Assembly (NCBI GenBank): GCA_033296885.1
Contig: MU863937.1
Coordinates: 1 to 64,000 of the forward strand
Direction of reading: 5' to 3'
Length of the DNA stretch: 64,000 nucleotides
DNA from: Triangularia verruculosa
Lineage: Eukaryota > Ascomycota > Sordariomycetes > Sordariales > Podosporaceae
Both the position numbers and the translations under genes were made by a program. Below the pieces are notes generated by a model, which had not been told where the DNA came from, made no database searches, and saw only the letters and a program-made list of their open reading frames with translations. Of this stretch, positions 19,356 through 32,700 are shown piece by piece. Position 1 is the stretch's first letter. The number at the start of each line of letters is the position of its first letter.

Positions 19356-20192
19356 TCAGGAGCGCTTGAACATTGGGCCCAACTTGTTTCCTAGCTTGGA
19401 CACTTTGAGCACATCGCGATATGTCAGGCTGACACGAGTTTGCCGCTGATTCAAGCCGTCCTTGTACAGCTCTGGAGACCGGAGGAGATCCCAGTTCACA
19501 ATCGTCTTCTCCGACAACTCTACATCGGTTGCAATAGGCTCGATGCCATGGAGATACTCTGTGTAGAGATCTGCGGTTGTGATCAAAAGACTCCGGGGCT
19601 CTTGTAGGATGCGCCATACAGGTTCCGGATCCAAGGCGCCGTCGTCCTTGCTCTTGTACAGATTCAAGCACAGGGTAGAGCCGAGACTCACGGTACAGAC
19701 GACGGGGTGGTAGGCGCCGCCGTCCTTGTGGGGCATTATTCCGGTATTTGGAGGGTATTCGTTTATCAGGACGTGGTTTGGTCGCTGGTGAGGGCTGTTG
19801 TGGAACATGTTCTCAGGTCGGCTGTCGGATAGTGGGATCGAGAGAAGGCGAGAAACAGCCGGCTGTTCGAGCCAGTCGGGCAACGGTCGAGCATCGAGGA
19901 GGGTATTTTTGACGAGATCGGATGGCCAGGTTTGGAGCCGCCTGTGTGTGAGTTGTCGCCATCTTGCCTTCGGCGCTGTGTCGACCTTTTTTTTCCCGCA
20001 ATATTCAGGTTAGAGGCAACAAGGTGGGGGGCCAAATCAAACTGGTCGCAATGGTACCTTGTGCAGGATGGCCTTCTCTTCTTCTTCGGTGATGAAATCT
20101 GAGATGTAGTAGCAGGCGGGTGGGAGCGTCTTGATTCTCGTTTCCTCGAGGGTCTGTGGAAGGTTGAGGGGCTGGGAAGGGGAGTCGTCCAT
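19356..20192 (-). CDS. AlkB-like 2-oxoglutarate/Fe(II) dioxygenase (ALKBH6-type)
   Basis: Fe(II)- and 2-oxoglutarate-dependent oxygenase of the AlkB superfamily, closest in layout to ALKBH6, whose substrate is not well established. Two exons on the minus strand: 20058-20192 and 19356-19985, 254 aa. The 72-nt intron runs from GTACCA to an AAG acceptor, giving ILHK-VDTAPKARW in phase. Exon 1 has PPACYYISDFITEEEE, the usual helix start. Exon 2 has the WRQLTHRRLQTWP nucleotide-recognition-lid region, NHVLINEY, the iron-binding HxD in MPHKDGGAY, the distal His in EYLHGIE and the 2-oxoglutarate-binding Arg in TRVSLTYRD. All catalytic residues are present. An AUG further downstream would remove the lid, so the start at 20192 is preferred. 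Confidence 0.88.
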
Positions 20193-21584
20193 GGCGGCCA
20201 GCCTTGCCTTCCCCGCTTGGGTTGTCTGAGAGGTGTTATGCGAGGATGGAAAACCGGGTCAGCCGAAGGGACAAAGCAGCTCAGGAGCTCAGCAGCGGTG
20301 AATGGCAGATTTTGAGTGGTTGGTGAAGAGAGGAGCCAGACGGTTTAAAGCGGCCTCCTAAGAAGCTAATAAGCTGAAGGGGCTCTGCTTTGTGGCGAGG
20401 CTTTGTTGGGGTTTGGTAAGCGTGGAAGGTTTGTTGAAGGGTGACAAATACCGAGCAGGAGGGGTCAACAAGAGACAAACGACGGCACGAAAGGGACCAT
20501 TCTAGACGGGACTGCACAGCGTTCGGGAACGGCGTTTGTGAAACACAAGGGTGCCGTCACCGTCACAGCACAAAAAAGGTCCAAAATGACCGACAAGCCT
20601 AGCCATGCACAAGGCCGCTCAATGTTGAATCCACGGGCCTTGGCGCTGACCCCAAAGGTCCAACTAATGCAGGGCAAAAAGGCCGGAGAGGCGGCGAGCT
20701 TTTCTAGGCCCTCCTGACGCAGCGAATATGATTGTGTCCCAGGGGTGGTTATCTGCACTGAAAAGGAGGGGAGTCATCAGGCAACAGAGGTGAGACGGCC
20801 ACTACCTTGGACGGGCAACAGATCAACAACACCCTCCTAATTGAATGGCACGAAACGGACGGGATAGCGGTGTATTTCTAGATACCAAAATATCCCGTCC
20901 GTAATCCACACACAGGATGGGGGGAGATTGCGGCTGCCGGTTTCGACAATTGAGCGCAGTCCAGGCTGCCCTGTTGAAGGCTCGGGGCACTCACACACTG
21001 GCACCCCCCGGTCCAACGCGTCGGAAAATGCATTGTCTCCAGGGATTAGGAAGACGACGGTAGGACACACAGGGCCAATCAGCAAGGTGGCGATCAGACT
21101 TTGATCTGGGAATCTCCAACTTCCCGCCTATTCCAGCTGCTGGGCCATGCTGGGCGCTGCCATCCATCCATCGCTTCCTGACTGAGCACCGTCTCCTTTC
21201 ACCAAACACACCCTTCTACCATCGCCAACCCGCAACTTCCCAACCGGCGCGCCCATCCCATCAAAATAACTGGAACCTTATTATCCTCCAATCCAACAGG
21301 CCGTGGTAGTCGTTTGATTCATTTCTCGTGTCACTTTTTTCTCCCGCCCCGACACCCGCACTCTCTTTGATTTGTGCACAAGAGAGAGCCCGTTCAGATT
21401 CAGATCTAGATCCAGCAGGTTTATTCCCTCCCACCGGCGTGTTTGTCTGTCTGTCTGTCTGTCGCATCACTGTCGACATTCGGATTCAATCGCCACGCAC
21501 ACCTGCTGTCCTCTCGAACGATCTCCCGGGCCACCCAGCGACCAGGATGGTGCACAGCGGCTCTTGTTCTTGGAATTAAATGAC
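20193..21584. other. Divergent promoter region, AlkB-like and Hos4-like genes
   Basis: A 1.4-kb spacer between two genes transcribed away from each other; no coding is supported. About the last 300 bases before 21585 are C/T-rich and include a short GTCT repeat near 21446-21464, consistent with the 5' leader of the plus-strand gene. Confidence 0.6.
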
Positions 21585-24500
21585 ATGGATGCGCAGAATG
21601 CTGTCGAGCCCGCCTCCACGAAGCCTGCTGCTTCTCCCAAGCGCCTGGGAACCGACGCCGACCAACCCAGGTCCTCCACCGTGACCAAGTTGTCCCAGAT
21701 CGCCAAACCCGAACTGTCCGTCAAGGACAACAGGGACCACAGCAGCAGCAGGCCGAGTGCGTCCGGCTCGCAATCACACGCACACTCCCACTCCCACACC
21801 CACTCCCACTCCCACTCCCACTCACACTCCCACTCACACTTGCACGATGACGATGCCGGCGATGGGAATTCAGATGCCGAAACCATTGTCCTCCCAGGCA
21901 AAGATGGCCAGCACTCACCGTCAAAGGTACGCAAGATCATCAAGCACGAGGACAAGAGCGATGGAGAAGAGGCTCCACACCCAGCCGCACCCTCGCTCAA
22001 TCGCAAGCCCTCAACCCTGAAACATGACCGCGAAGGTGAGAGCAGGCCAGACAGAGCAGAGAAGTCAGACAGAAAGGACCGAGGCGACAAGACCGAACGA
22101 GCCGAAAAGCCAAGCAGGTCGGCATCCGTTGTCCGCAATGGTCCCAACGGGCCAAGCGATAGCGCCGCCGCGCTGGCCGGCAAGAAGAAGAAGCATCCCG
22201 GTGATAGGGCCAAATTGAAGGACGGGTCCAGCGGGTTGAGCTCCGCGCCCGCGTCTCCACCTCAGCGTCGTCGTCGGTCATCGAATGCGCACTCCAGGTC
22301 GGATTCGGAAACTGCACCAGTGGATTCTCCCAAAATTTCATCAAGAGAAAAGCTGCCCAAATCTGCCGACAAGCTGGTCCCTCACAAAAGAAAGGCACCC
22401 AAGCCCGAGTCTGACGACGAAGGAGAAGGCCGCAAGGTCCGCCGACAACGAATTTCAGGCTCTGGCCTTGACGCGTCTCGAAAACCACACCTTCCCTCGG
22501 CCAAAACACATCACGAGATCCACACGTCGACCTCGACTCGCACCCGATCTCCATCACCTCACTCGAGAGCCCATCGACGCAGCATCTCAACCCATCTTCC
22601 AGCTTCATCATCCAACGGCCTCAGCCAAAAGAAAAGGCGGGTTCCCGCGCCGCTCCAGTCGACCGACTATCACTCCGACGAGTCGTCTGCGAGCGGCAGT
22701 CCGCACCCACGCAGCTCCAAGCTGCGCAGTCTAACCACCCCGGCGACAGCAGAATCAACCATCTCACCCGCCAGGATGGCTCCTCACAAGAAGCATCTCG
22801 ATGCCCACGGTCAAACTTTCCTGGCCAGGGCATGTGCCAAGGGTGAGTATGAGAATGCAAAGGCTCGGCTGGCTGCCCGGCCCGAGGACATCAATGTCGC
22901 CGATTATGCCGGGAATACGCCACTCCAGATCGCAGCACTTAACGGGTACGACGACATTGTGCAGCTGTTGGTGGATGCCGGCTGCAACTTGGAATGCTTC
23001 AACAACGAAAAGGACACGCCTCTGCTTGATGCGGTGGAGAATGGTCATCTCGAAGTCGTCAACATTCTGCTCAAGGCTGGTGTCAATCCTCGAAAGGCTA
23101 ATGCCTATGGAGAGGAGCCTATCGCTAGGATTAACGAGGATTTAGAGCATGCCGACGAGATCAGAAAAGCGCTGCAGGAAGCCAAGAAGAAGATGGGTGA
23201 TCGCCGGCTCACCTCAGAGGATCACCATCTGGACCATCCCGACACATTATCTTCACATGGTAATGAAAGTCCTCGACGATCACCAGGTGCATCCAACTCC
23301 ATCCACGCCGCCGGAGGCAGAAGGGCAGGTACCGTCAGGGCGAACAAGACCAGCAATCACTTGCTATATATGCCGATGGACGACAAGACTCTGAGGTTGG
23401 CGGCCGCTCGCGGCGATGAGGAAACTGTTACGCGCATTCTGCAGGTCCGAGAGGCTTTCGATGATCCAGAGTCCATGGTTGCGGCAGCACGCGGCGGTCA
23501 CGAGATGGTTATGCAGCTTTTGCTGGCCCTCGGCAAAGCGAATCCCGACCCTCCGCCTGTCGCATCTACGGAAAACAGCGAGTATGCCACACCGATGCTG
23601 GCTGCAATTGGACAAGAGAACCTCAAGGTGATCCGACTTTTGCTTGCTCAAAACGACTTTGATCCTACCAAACGACACAAGGGCGAGACTTACTATGAGA
23701 TTGCTCGGCGGAGGAAGGGCCCGAATTGGGGAGATGAGGAGCACATTTTGAAGAACGCCTATGACGAATATAAGAAGTCGCACAAGGACGGGTCGAAAAA
23801 TCGGTCACCGAATAGAAGAGAGCAAGAGAGGGAGGCTCGGCGGAATAGGACCGAAACCAAAGATGAGGCTGCCGCACGGTCGTCCCACAAACGAAAAGCT
23901 TCTAGCCCTACCCGGGAGCCCAAGAAGTCCGCTTCGGCCAAGGTTACTGCCAGCCCACGGGAGAAGCGCAGATCAAGCTCCTTTCCCGCTCACCCCGACG
24001 ACCAAACTTCGCCAAAACGTGGTCCTGGCAGGCCTAAAAAAGATGATCGCATACCCACCATTGCCATATCTGATCGTGAGGCCTCTCCTGCAGGGAGAGC
24101 TCCCAAGGTCAAGCGTGTTGAGTCGGACATGGCTGTGTCTGCATCAGAAGGTGAGGCTGTGAAGCCGCGGCGGAAGTTGGTGTCTGCGCGGGAGTACAAG
24201 GACAAACAGCAGCAACGTCGCCAGAGTATCACTTCTAATGCATCCTCCATGAACATACCGTCTAGTCCTCGGGACGAACCTGAGAAGGTGGCAAAGACGG
24301 AGAAGTACCATGACCGGACAAAGGCCCTTAAGAGGGACGAGTCTCGCGATCGGCTCTCTGTTTCAGGTGAGAGTACTGGTAAGCGGTACAGATCCAGCGC
24401 CACACCGCCGCATCCTAGCATTATGGAAAAGGACGCCGGTGAAGGGCCTGTGAAGAGGAGACGCTTGGATGTGCCAGAAAGCAAAGAAAAACGGTCGAAG

Positions 24501-26489
24501 CCAAGCCAACCTGACGATAGGCTTTTAAAGGCGCCTGCGCCACGCGAATCTGTATCTGGATCGGCTTCCGCCGCAGGCTCTCGCAAGAGCCGGGACGACG
24601 ACGACAGAAGATCCACCCCAAAACCCAGAAAGGTGGAGGAGCACGCCAGAAAAGAATCCGGCAAATCTAATACTTCCGAGAACAGCATTCATGTCAAGTC
24701 CGAGGATCCAGACGTCGATATGCCGGATGCTGATGCACCAGTAAAGGAGTCTTCCCAGCAACGGAAGAGGGAAGAGGAGGAAAAGAAGAAGAAACAAGGC
24801 GAGGCTGAACTTGCGGCCCGTGAAGCCAGGAAGAAAGAGGAAGAGAAGAGGCGGCAAGAGGAAGAGGAGAAGGAGAAGGAACAGTCTCGCCTTGCAGAGG
24901 AGGCCAAGCGTCGTGCCGAAACAGAAGCCCAACAACGAGCCCAGGAAGAGCAGCGACGAAAAGAAGCCGAAGAAAAGCAACGAAAAGAGGACGAGGAACG
25001 CAAGCAACGTGAAGAAGAGGACCGCAAACAACGGGAACAGGAAGAGCGGCGCCGAGCTGAGGAGGAAGAGCGCAAGCGGAGAGAGGATGAGAAGCGGGTC
25101 GAGGAGGAGAGGCGGCGCAAAGAGGAGGAGGAGGAGCGGAAGAAACGAGAAGAGGATGAGCGTTTGCGGAGGGAGCGGCTTGAGCATGAGGCTGCAGAAG
25201 AAGCCCGTCGACAGCGTGAAGAAGAGGAACGCAAGGAGCATGAACGGAAAGAGCGCGTGCTTCGCGAAGAGGAACGCAGACGTGTCGAGCGTGCTGCCAG
25301 AGAGGCTGAACAACGCCGACTCCGTGCTGAACAAGAACGTGCTCGTCTTGACAAACTTCCTCCACTTTTGCGCTGGCTGGAGAGTGCTGTCAACCCCAAA
25401 TTGCCTGGAGTGGCCGAGAAATTTAGCACCATGCAGGGTGTTCGTTACGATTGCATTCGACCTGAAGCTAACGGTACCTTGGACGGAAGAGAGCAATGGC
25501 TGCTCAACACGCAAGTAGCGCTGCTTTTGGGAGAAAAAGACCTGGAGCTTTCACGATGTAGGTGTTTGGTTTGCCTAGACGGCATTTCTGACAGATTTGC
25601 TAACAGTGTTCGCAGATACTGCATGGACCCGGATCCCTGTCTCACAAACGGCAAAGCGCATCATATGGCGCCTCGAGTCCGACCGTTATGCGTTGACCAC
25701 ACCGAGCCTTTATGAGCTCGGCAGGCAGCTCCCAGACTATTACGAGGGTCATGACCCTGAACAAATGGGCTACCTAACACTCGAGAGGCTCCGAAACGAG
25801 GCTTGGGAGAAGTTTTCGGCCATGGATATGTTCTTCGTCAAGGTAAGCATATCGTCGTCTTCCTTTTTTCTTTCTTCTTTTGCAGAAACTCTAACATGCT
25901 TTAGGCATCTGATTTCATGTTCATCATCCCCACGATTTACCATCTTCGCAATCTGAAACTTTCGATGGCCTACCTGGAACTTCCAGATCCCGATGCTGAA
26001 CCTGTCAACTGGGTGGTTCACCAAAAGTGGAGGAGCGACCCACAAGCGCATATCTTGGGAGGTTTTGCGCCGACCAGCAAGCACTACCTGAATGGTGAAC
26101 TTCTACACGAGGACAAACCGAGCCTAAGAGAGGCAAGCACGTCACCAGTCCCATTTCGTTGCCGGCGTATTCCACGCCATGGCCTGACTGCGATTGCCCG
26201 CGACGATCCAGCATATGACCAGTTCTTCAAAAGCCACGGCGCAGACGGACCTGTAGAGAATGCTGAGTCACCTCTTCTGCCCAACGGAGTACAGTCGTCA
26301 CCCGCCAGCACGTCATCTCATTCGATGGCTCAACCGATCAACGGGACAAGGTCCCCAACGATGGCCATGGCGACGGGCCCCAACGGTGCTGCTAATCAGC
26401 CAATATCTCCATCCTCTGAGTCGGGACCAGCACAAGCCCGACCGTTGGTCAATGGCATCCATGGAATGGCCAATGGTGATCCATCTTAA
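21585..26489 (+). CDS. HOS4: Ankyrin-repeat protein resembling Set3-complex subunit Hos4
   Basis: Likely a chromatin protein: the layout matches the fungal Hos4-like component of the Set3/HDAC complex. Three exons (21585-25557, 25616-25842, 25905-26489) give 1594 aa. An N-terminal disordered region includes a His-Ser repeat (about 62-86, from CACTCC-type repeats) and long Lys/Arg/Ser segments with nuclear-localisation character. Ankyrin repeats are visible at about 408-514 (GNTPLQIAALNGYDDIV, KDTPLLDAVENGHLEVV) and again at about 600-729 (ATPMLAAIGQENLKVIRLLL). A strongly charged Glu/Lys/Arg helix occupies about 1061-1255. A conserved globular C-terminal domain follows (LESAVNPKLPGVAEKF, WRLESDRYALTTPSLYELG, MFFVKASDFMFIIPTIYHL). 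The ATG at 21585 precedes MDAQNAVE; the open frame upstream reads as non-coding leader. The Hos4 name rests on architecture, not alignment. Confidence 0.75.
21779..21845. repeat. Hexanucleotide (CACTCC-type) coding repeat
   Basis: Imperfect CACTCC/CACACC repeats within the Hos4-like gene encode a run of alternating His and Ser/Thr. Unit number is likely to vary between strains; changes stay in frame because the unit is 6 bp. Confidence 0.9.
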
Positions 26490-27416
26490 GAAGGTGCCTG
26501 GCTATCATTAAAATAATCCTTCTTTGACTTTAGGGGTCCGACACGACAACATATCACTAGAATGGGGCGTCTTTCTTGGATCGGGTTCAATCAACAGGCA
26601 GGACATCGTTATAAGGGGCGGTCAGCAAGGCGAAAGTCGACAAGCAGGCCGGATTCTGTTGGGGAGTTTTGGCTCGCACGTTGGATGGTTTGGCTTGGAC
26701 CCATTTTTATGTCTACACTGTTAAAAAGTGAAACGAAGCTTCGGGAGATACCCTTGATTTCGACAGCGAGCTTTGCTTCATGTTGGGAGTACAATATTCA
26801 TCATATCATGTTCATGGAATGGTTGTATGTGGGTTTCCGACTTTCTCGGGACTCGAGAAAAATCCTTGCTTTCGGGGTGTTGATATTAGGGAAGATGGGG
26901 GACTTTTGACGACAAGGAAGATACACGGTCAGGACCGTCGTCTGGGTTTTGGGATGCGATGATTAGTCTAGGTTGGGAGGCGGTTGTGGTTTATAGGCAC
27001 GTTGCCAGTGTCATGCATATATGACGAGAAGTGGTTGTATTGTATATATGAAGGCAAAATCATGAAACAAATATGGGACAGGATTAATGATGAGAATGAG
27101 TCGAGAAGTGGCACACCGTGACATCAACTAGCCCCACAAGCTTGAAGCACAGGCCTGGGCGGCAATTCAGGCAGTGCCAAAGCCGGGTTGGAAACTGTTC
27201 TTGGCTCTCAGCGGCAGGCAGGCCCTCTTCTTGAATTTTGCCCCACCATCAAAATTCCCCCGACATTGACCTTAGGAATACCCTCTGAGCGGATCCCTCG
27301 ACAACCGAACCACGAGATACCGACCGAGGCTACTTACGCCTGTCGAGGAGCGAACGATCCTTCACCCAATTCAGAGAAAGCACGCCCTTCCGCGCTAGGA
27401 AGACAACACCGCAATC
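26490..27416. other. Spacer, 3' flank of Hos4-like gene and RBG1 promoter
   Basis: No gene is supported. The left half is the presumed 3' UTR with several open but non-protein-like frames. The right 200 bases, rich in C and A, lead into the RBG1 start at 27417. Confidence 0.6.
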
Positions 27417-28783
27417 ATGTCTACCACAGTGGAAAAGGTGCGCGAACCTCCCCCTCCTAAGAAGAAGAGAAACAAGAAGCTAACCAAGATGCGCGCAAAC
27501 AGATCAAGGAGGTCGAGCTGGAGGTATGTCTATCCCTTCTAATGTTTCTGTAGATTACGAAGCACCACGAACACGACGGCTCACAGCAATCATCACATCT
27601 AGATGGCTCGTACCCAAAAAAACAAAGCCACCTCGTACCATTTGGGCCAGCTCAAAGCCAAGCTCGCCAAACTCAAGCGCGAACTCCTCTCCCCCTCTGG
27701 CGGCGGCGGCGGCGGTGGTGCCGGCTTCGATGTTGCCCGCACGGGTGTGGCCTCCATCGGCTTCATCGGCTTCCCCTCCGTCGGAAAGTCGACCCTCATG
27801 TCCCATCTCACCGGTACGCACTCCGAAGCCGCCGCCTACGAGTTCACAACCTTGACGTCCGTCCCCGGCCAGGTCGTCTACAACGGCGCGCCCCTCCAGA
27901 TGATCGATTTGCCCGGTATCATTGAGGGCGCCAAGGACGGTCGCGGTAGAGGTCGTCAGGTCATCGCCGTGGCCAAGACGTGCAACTTGATCTTCATCGT
28001 GCTGGATGTGAACAAGCCGTTGACGGACAAGAGGGTGATTGAGGCAGAACTGGAGGGCTTCGGTATCAGAATCAACAAGGAGCCGCCAAACATCACGTTC
28101 AAGAAGAAGGACAAGGGCGGGTTGAACATCACGAGCACGGTGCCGTTGACGCATATCGATACTGATGAAATCAGGGCTGTCATGAGCGAGTGAGTTTGAC
28201 ACTCTTGCTGGATGGGGATGGAGCATGAGGCTGACAGAGAAACAGGTACAAGATCAGCTCGGCAGATATCGCCATTCGCTGCGACGCCACCATCGACGAC
28301 CTCATTGATATCCTCGAGGCCAAGTCCAGAAGTTACATCCCCGTCATTTACGTGCTCAACAAGATTGACAGCATTTCCATCGAAGAGCTGGATTTGCTGT
28401 ACCGGATTCCCAACTCCGTGCCCATCAGCTCGGAACATGGGTGGAACGTTGATGAGTTGATGGAGGCTGCGTATGGACCCCGACCCCTTTCTGCCCCCTT
28501 TTATTGTGCTTAGTTGCTAACCCGGTACAATAGCTGGGAGAAGTTGAGGCTTGTCCGTGTCTACACCAAGCCCAAGGGTCGCATGCCCGACTATGATGCC
28601 CCCGTTGTGCTCAGGACAAACAAGTGCACCGTCGAGGACTTTTGTAACACCATCCACAAGAGTATCTTGGAGCAGTTCAAGGTGGCGATTGTGTACGGCA
28701 AGTCGGTGAAGCACCAGCCGCAAAGAGTGGGTTTGTCGCATGAGCTGGCGGATGAAGATATCGTTACTATCATCAAGCGTTAA
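27417..28783 (+). CDS. RBG1: DRG1/RBG1 developmentally regulated GTPase
   Basis: OBG-family GTPase that in yeast and animals associates with ribosomes and a DFRP partner (Tma46/DFRP1) to support translation elongation. Five exons (27417-27437, 27503-27523, 27603-28189, 28246-28470, 28534-28783) give 367 aa, the normal size. The first two exons are 21 nt each and encode MSTTVEK and IKEVELE; both are needed to build the conserved N-terminal helix before MARTQKNKATSYHLGQLKAK. Motifs: P-loop GFPSVGKST (about residue 69), TTLTSVPG, DLPGIIEGAKDGRGRGRQV, the S5D2L-type insert, NKID, and a C-terminal TGS domain (from RVYTKPKGRMPDYD). Taking the ATG of exon 3 as the start would drop 14 conserved residues. 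Identification is secure. Confidence 0.96.
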
Positions 28784-29752
28784 AACGGCCTTTAACAAGG
28801 CGGACAGATTCGAGCTGGCTCCTTGATCATCACTTACCGGTTTTGGTCAAGCTGGCTCATGGGACGCCACGAGGGGATCGGGGGGGTCTAGAACTCAGCT
28901 AGGGAGAGGAGAGGGAGAAATGCTGAAGAATGCTGACGCCCGGCAAGGGATGACAGCTGGTTCTAAGTTTGTATCTGCGGCTGTCAACTTGCTCCCTTGC
29001 AGACGGAGGCATGGCAAACAAACCCAACCCAGGCACGTGGAGAGGAGAAAAAGAAACACCATCAGACATGAGGCAAGGGAGAAAGGAGTTCTGACAACAG
29101 GGGGGTGTTCATTCCGCGGCGTTTTTGGGACGTTTTGCTCAGGGGTGTTGAAAAGCTACTGTACCTGACTGGAAAGAGGAAATGGGAAAATGAAGATGAA
29201 TGTGAAGACTAAAATTGAATGATTTCGGAAGACTTAACTCATATATATATATATTATGTGCGCTAGAGGCACCAAATTGATGACACTGGAATGTTCGAAC
29301 GGAGGTGGATGTGATGGTCAGAAAGTCATCCTGGGCGACTCGACTCGTCGTGTACTCGAAACATGCCATGAACCGTAACCCGAATACCTAGCCGACTTGG
29401 CTATAGGTCCAGTTTAGCTTCTCTACCGCTTTGGTTCCCCTCGAATCTTTGGTCTTGTAACTGGGAGCTAACTCAGACTTTAGGAAATCAATAAGCATTT
29501 ACATTTGTAGAACCAAGATGGATGTCGGTGGTTTAGTTCACAACTTGGGTCCAAGCTAATAGCCATGATTTGAAGCTATTCATCCGCGGCGCGGTCTCTC
29601 TGTGAGGGATGAAAATGGTATTTGACTATCCTGCCTAGGAGTTTACGGCGGGTCAGCTTTTGTTCATTTGAGAGTTTGCGAGAGAGCTTGAGAGGCCGAG
29701 CAAGTGAGTGTACACCGATGCTGATAAAGGGAGGCTCTGCAAGGCCACTTGA

Positions 29753-29768
29753 GGGGGGGGGGGGGGGG
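29753..29768. repeat. Poly-G tract
   Basis: Sixteen consecutive G in the 8.5-kb gene-free region. It could form a G-quadruplex. Confidence 0.9.
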
Positions 29769-32700
29769 TTATACTAAAAAAGCCTCTCTCGGGGTAATGA
29801 TTGCAACTGTTAAGGTTTCAGAATCCAAGATCTGGCACGGCTTGAGCCGCACACTGGATCTGTCTTCTTTTGCTTGGTAGACCACTTCCCTTGTCCTCCT
29901 ACTCAGCGGATGGTGTGTTTAGTTTGGTGTACAGCCACTTGGGGTTGTGGTAAACTGGTATCTTATTCCCAATGGTTCTTAGAAGGACTCGTGCTTGCTG
30001 AGTAAAAAGGGGTGCTGGACGCTAATTTGAGAAGTCGTTTTGGCAGAGAAGTAGCTGCTGCCTTGATACGACAAGTCATTCATCCTCGGTGTAACCTTTC
30101 CCTTTCATTTACCTACCTACCTTTGTCTGCAACAGTCTTCTCTTTCCCGTCCGAGAATATTATCACCATATACCTGTGCACCGATGCAGTTCCATCATGC
30201 CTTGTTGAGATGATGAATGTGGCATCTTGAAGGAAGATGTCATGGTCCGCCATGTAAGTGTGGACTTCTGGAGCTGCGGGAGGCGCTCTGTGGACATGCG
30301 TTGGCTATCCCATGGTTCCTTCCATCTTCAGCTGACTTTACAGCAAGGGACGGACCTGAGTTTTGTCTGGGCTTTCAATGACTAGCTGTGATGACAAGTT
30401 GGGACAGTGTGGATAGATACCGTCTGGAAACTTGTAGGGGTGTTGAAACCTCCCAAAAGGGTTGATCTGAGCATCACAACTCGTCGTGGCTCAGCTAAGT
30501 CCTCCGTACACTACGATGATATGCTGAACCGTCATGCTACCGCACCATGAGATTGTTTCTAAAGAATTGGATCAAGCAGTCGGATTTCTGGTCAGTGTGG
30601 CTGAGTCTCGGTGCTACAAGTTCAGGTAGGAAAATGCTACCATCCAAAGGTGTCAGGACTTTTTTGAAAAGTCTCCTGTCTTTTGTCTTGCCATGGGGAA
30701 CAGAAGTAGTTTATCTGTAGTGAGCTGTTGCGTTGTAATAGAAGGATGTGGCAAGACAGGCTGGCCCTTCATTCCACTATAACGTCTGCCCCTTTTCAGC
30801 TATCAACATTTTACCTTTGCCATTCTCTGGGTACCTTTACCCTCAGTACCCTTTTACCTTCACCAAACGTACCAACCTCGGCATGCCCCTACTTAGACTT
30901 CACTTGAGCCTCAACATGGCCCACGCTCATCACCTTTAGAGCCTCATCCCATGTCTACCATCAGCTGCATCATGTACTTCGTAAAGCAGGGTCAAAAGCA
31001 TGGACATCCGCCTACACATAAACGCATCCGCCCGCCCGTCCGCCGACCATCCATCCAACACAACCTTCATCCGGCCCTAATAACCAACCCGGAGTTGGTT
31101 TCCGCGGTCCGTGCTGCTCATGACCTGCGTATTGCTGTGCCCGCGCCGTACATCCACATGCCTACCTGTGTCCGTTGGTATCATATATACCATCCTCCCT
31201 TTTGCTTATTTTTGATATCCCGCGCCACTAGTTACCTAGAACATGGCAATCCCATTCTCTTTGCCCATAACCGCTCAAGTGATTTCAAAAATAAAGGTCC
31301 TACAATCAAAAACTCGAAATAGGGGTTTGGTGTCACTCACCCAAGGAAAATATCATCGTTTCACCCTCCATCTTGTCAATGTTTCAAAGCCTCCCAGTTC
31401 ATTGTCGTTGGTAAAAGTAATCATCTCGGGTTCGGATCGCCTAGTTTAGGTAACCCCCCTCCCCCCCCCCCTTTCCCCCCTTCTTCTTCTCAGCTTTGGT
31501 ACGAGTTGTTCAATGTTACAACAGCCTCCATAAGCCATAGGTGATTCTGGACTTGGTTAGCTCCCCCCTCCAACTTTTGACGCAATCAACACCTAGCTAC
31601 GCCCTCCCCTTGCAGCAATTTGGCAGCAGCCGCACCACCACCGGCACGGCTGCAAAGCGAGGGGGAGAAAAAAAAATAAGAAGCAACAGCTACACCCCCA
31701 GAGAAATCATCCGTCAAGGGAACAAAAAAGAAACAAGACGGCATCTGCAACCGCACCGCCCTCGCACACACCCAATAAAGTTCCCATTCTTGGAACTAAG
31801 GTGCGCATGTCGGTGGAAATGTCAAATGTACAAACCTTACTGTAGCAGGTTGTACAGTATGGATAATGTACATATAAATGACCCCTTGTATGCATGACGC
31901 TAGACCCTATCAAAAAGGACATTTGCCCCAAGATAGAATCGCGAACGGCATTGGTGGTGGCGGTGGTCAGAAGTACGTTGGGTAATGGTTTGGTTCACCA
32001 ATATCGACTCCAGTTATCGTTGATAAAACCCCCTCGCGCCATTTTTCGTTTTATGCCAGGTCAGGCGTGCCTATCTGCAAAGCGTATGTAGCGAGCGTGG
32101 GTGGCAGAGTAGTACCGCACTGTCAAGACGCATCGTCATCTTGATGGATACGCACGACGTGCTTCCGCTCGTTCGGCTTACCTGCATGTTTATGTAGGTT
32201 TGGACTGCCTGTTGGCGGAGGGGACAAGCAAGGGGTTGACAGACGGATGCGCCAAGGTACTGAAAGATCAGATGGAAAATAAATAAATGGACGATTTGGC
32301 GGTGATGATGGAGGATGTTCCCATTGCAACTTGTGAAGCCTTCGCCTTAAGCCCCTCCCAAAACCAACAAGCGAGAAGGAAGGCTGACTGCAGGTTCTCA
32401 TCTGGGTATAGTTTGGGTTTTAGTGTGCAATTGGAGCCGTAAGGTTCAGCATCGTCGACAGACCACGGGACCTTGACCTCCAGCGGAGAGCGAGCTTCAT
32501 GCATGATGGACGGCCTGGGGATTCGGACAAAAATTGGTTAGCAGGGCCGGATGATCTGCAAGAAAGACTTGGGGTCCGACGTCTCTCTTCCGAAGGCCGG
32601 CCGTGGTTGACGTGCTGACATATCCCGAGAATTCTTGGTGTCTGAAAGCGACTACGCCGTTGGGTCCGCCCACTATGGGCAGCCCCTTGGTGATCCTCTC

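Noticed and set aside
24525..25514. Hydrophobic 329-codon minus-strand frame resembling a membrane protein
   Set aside because: Antisense of the Glu/Lys/Arg helix in the Hos4-like gene, which automatically gives Leu/Phe/Ser-rich codons.
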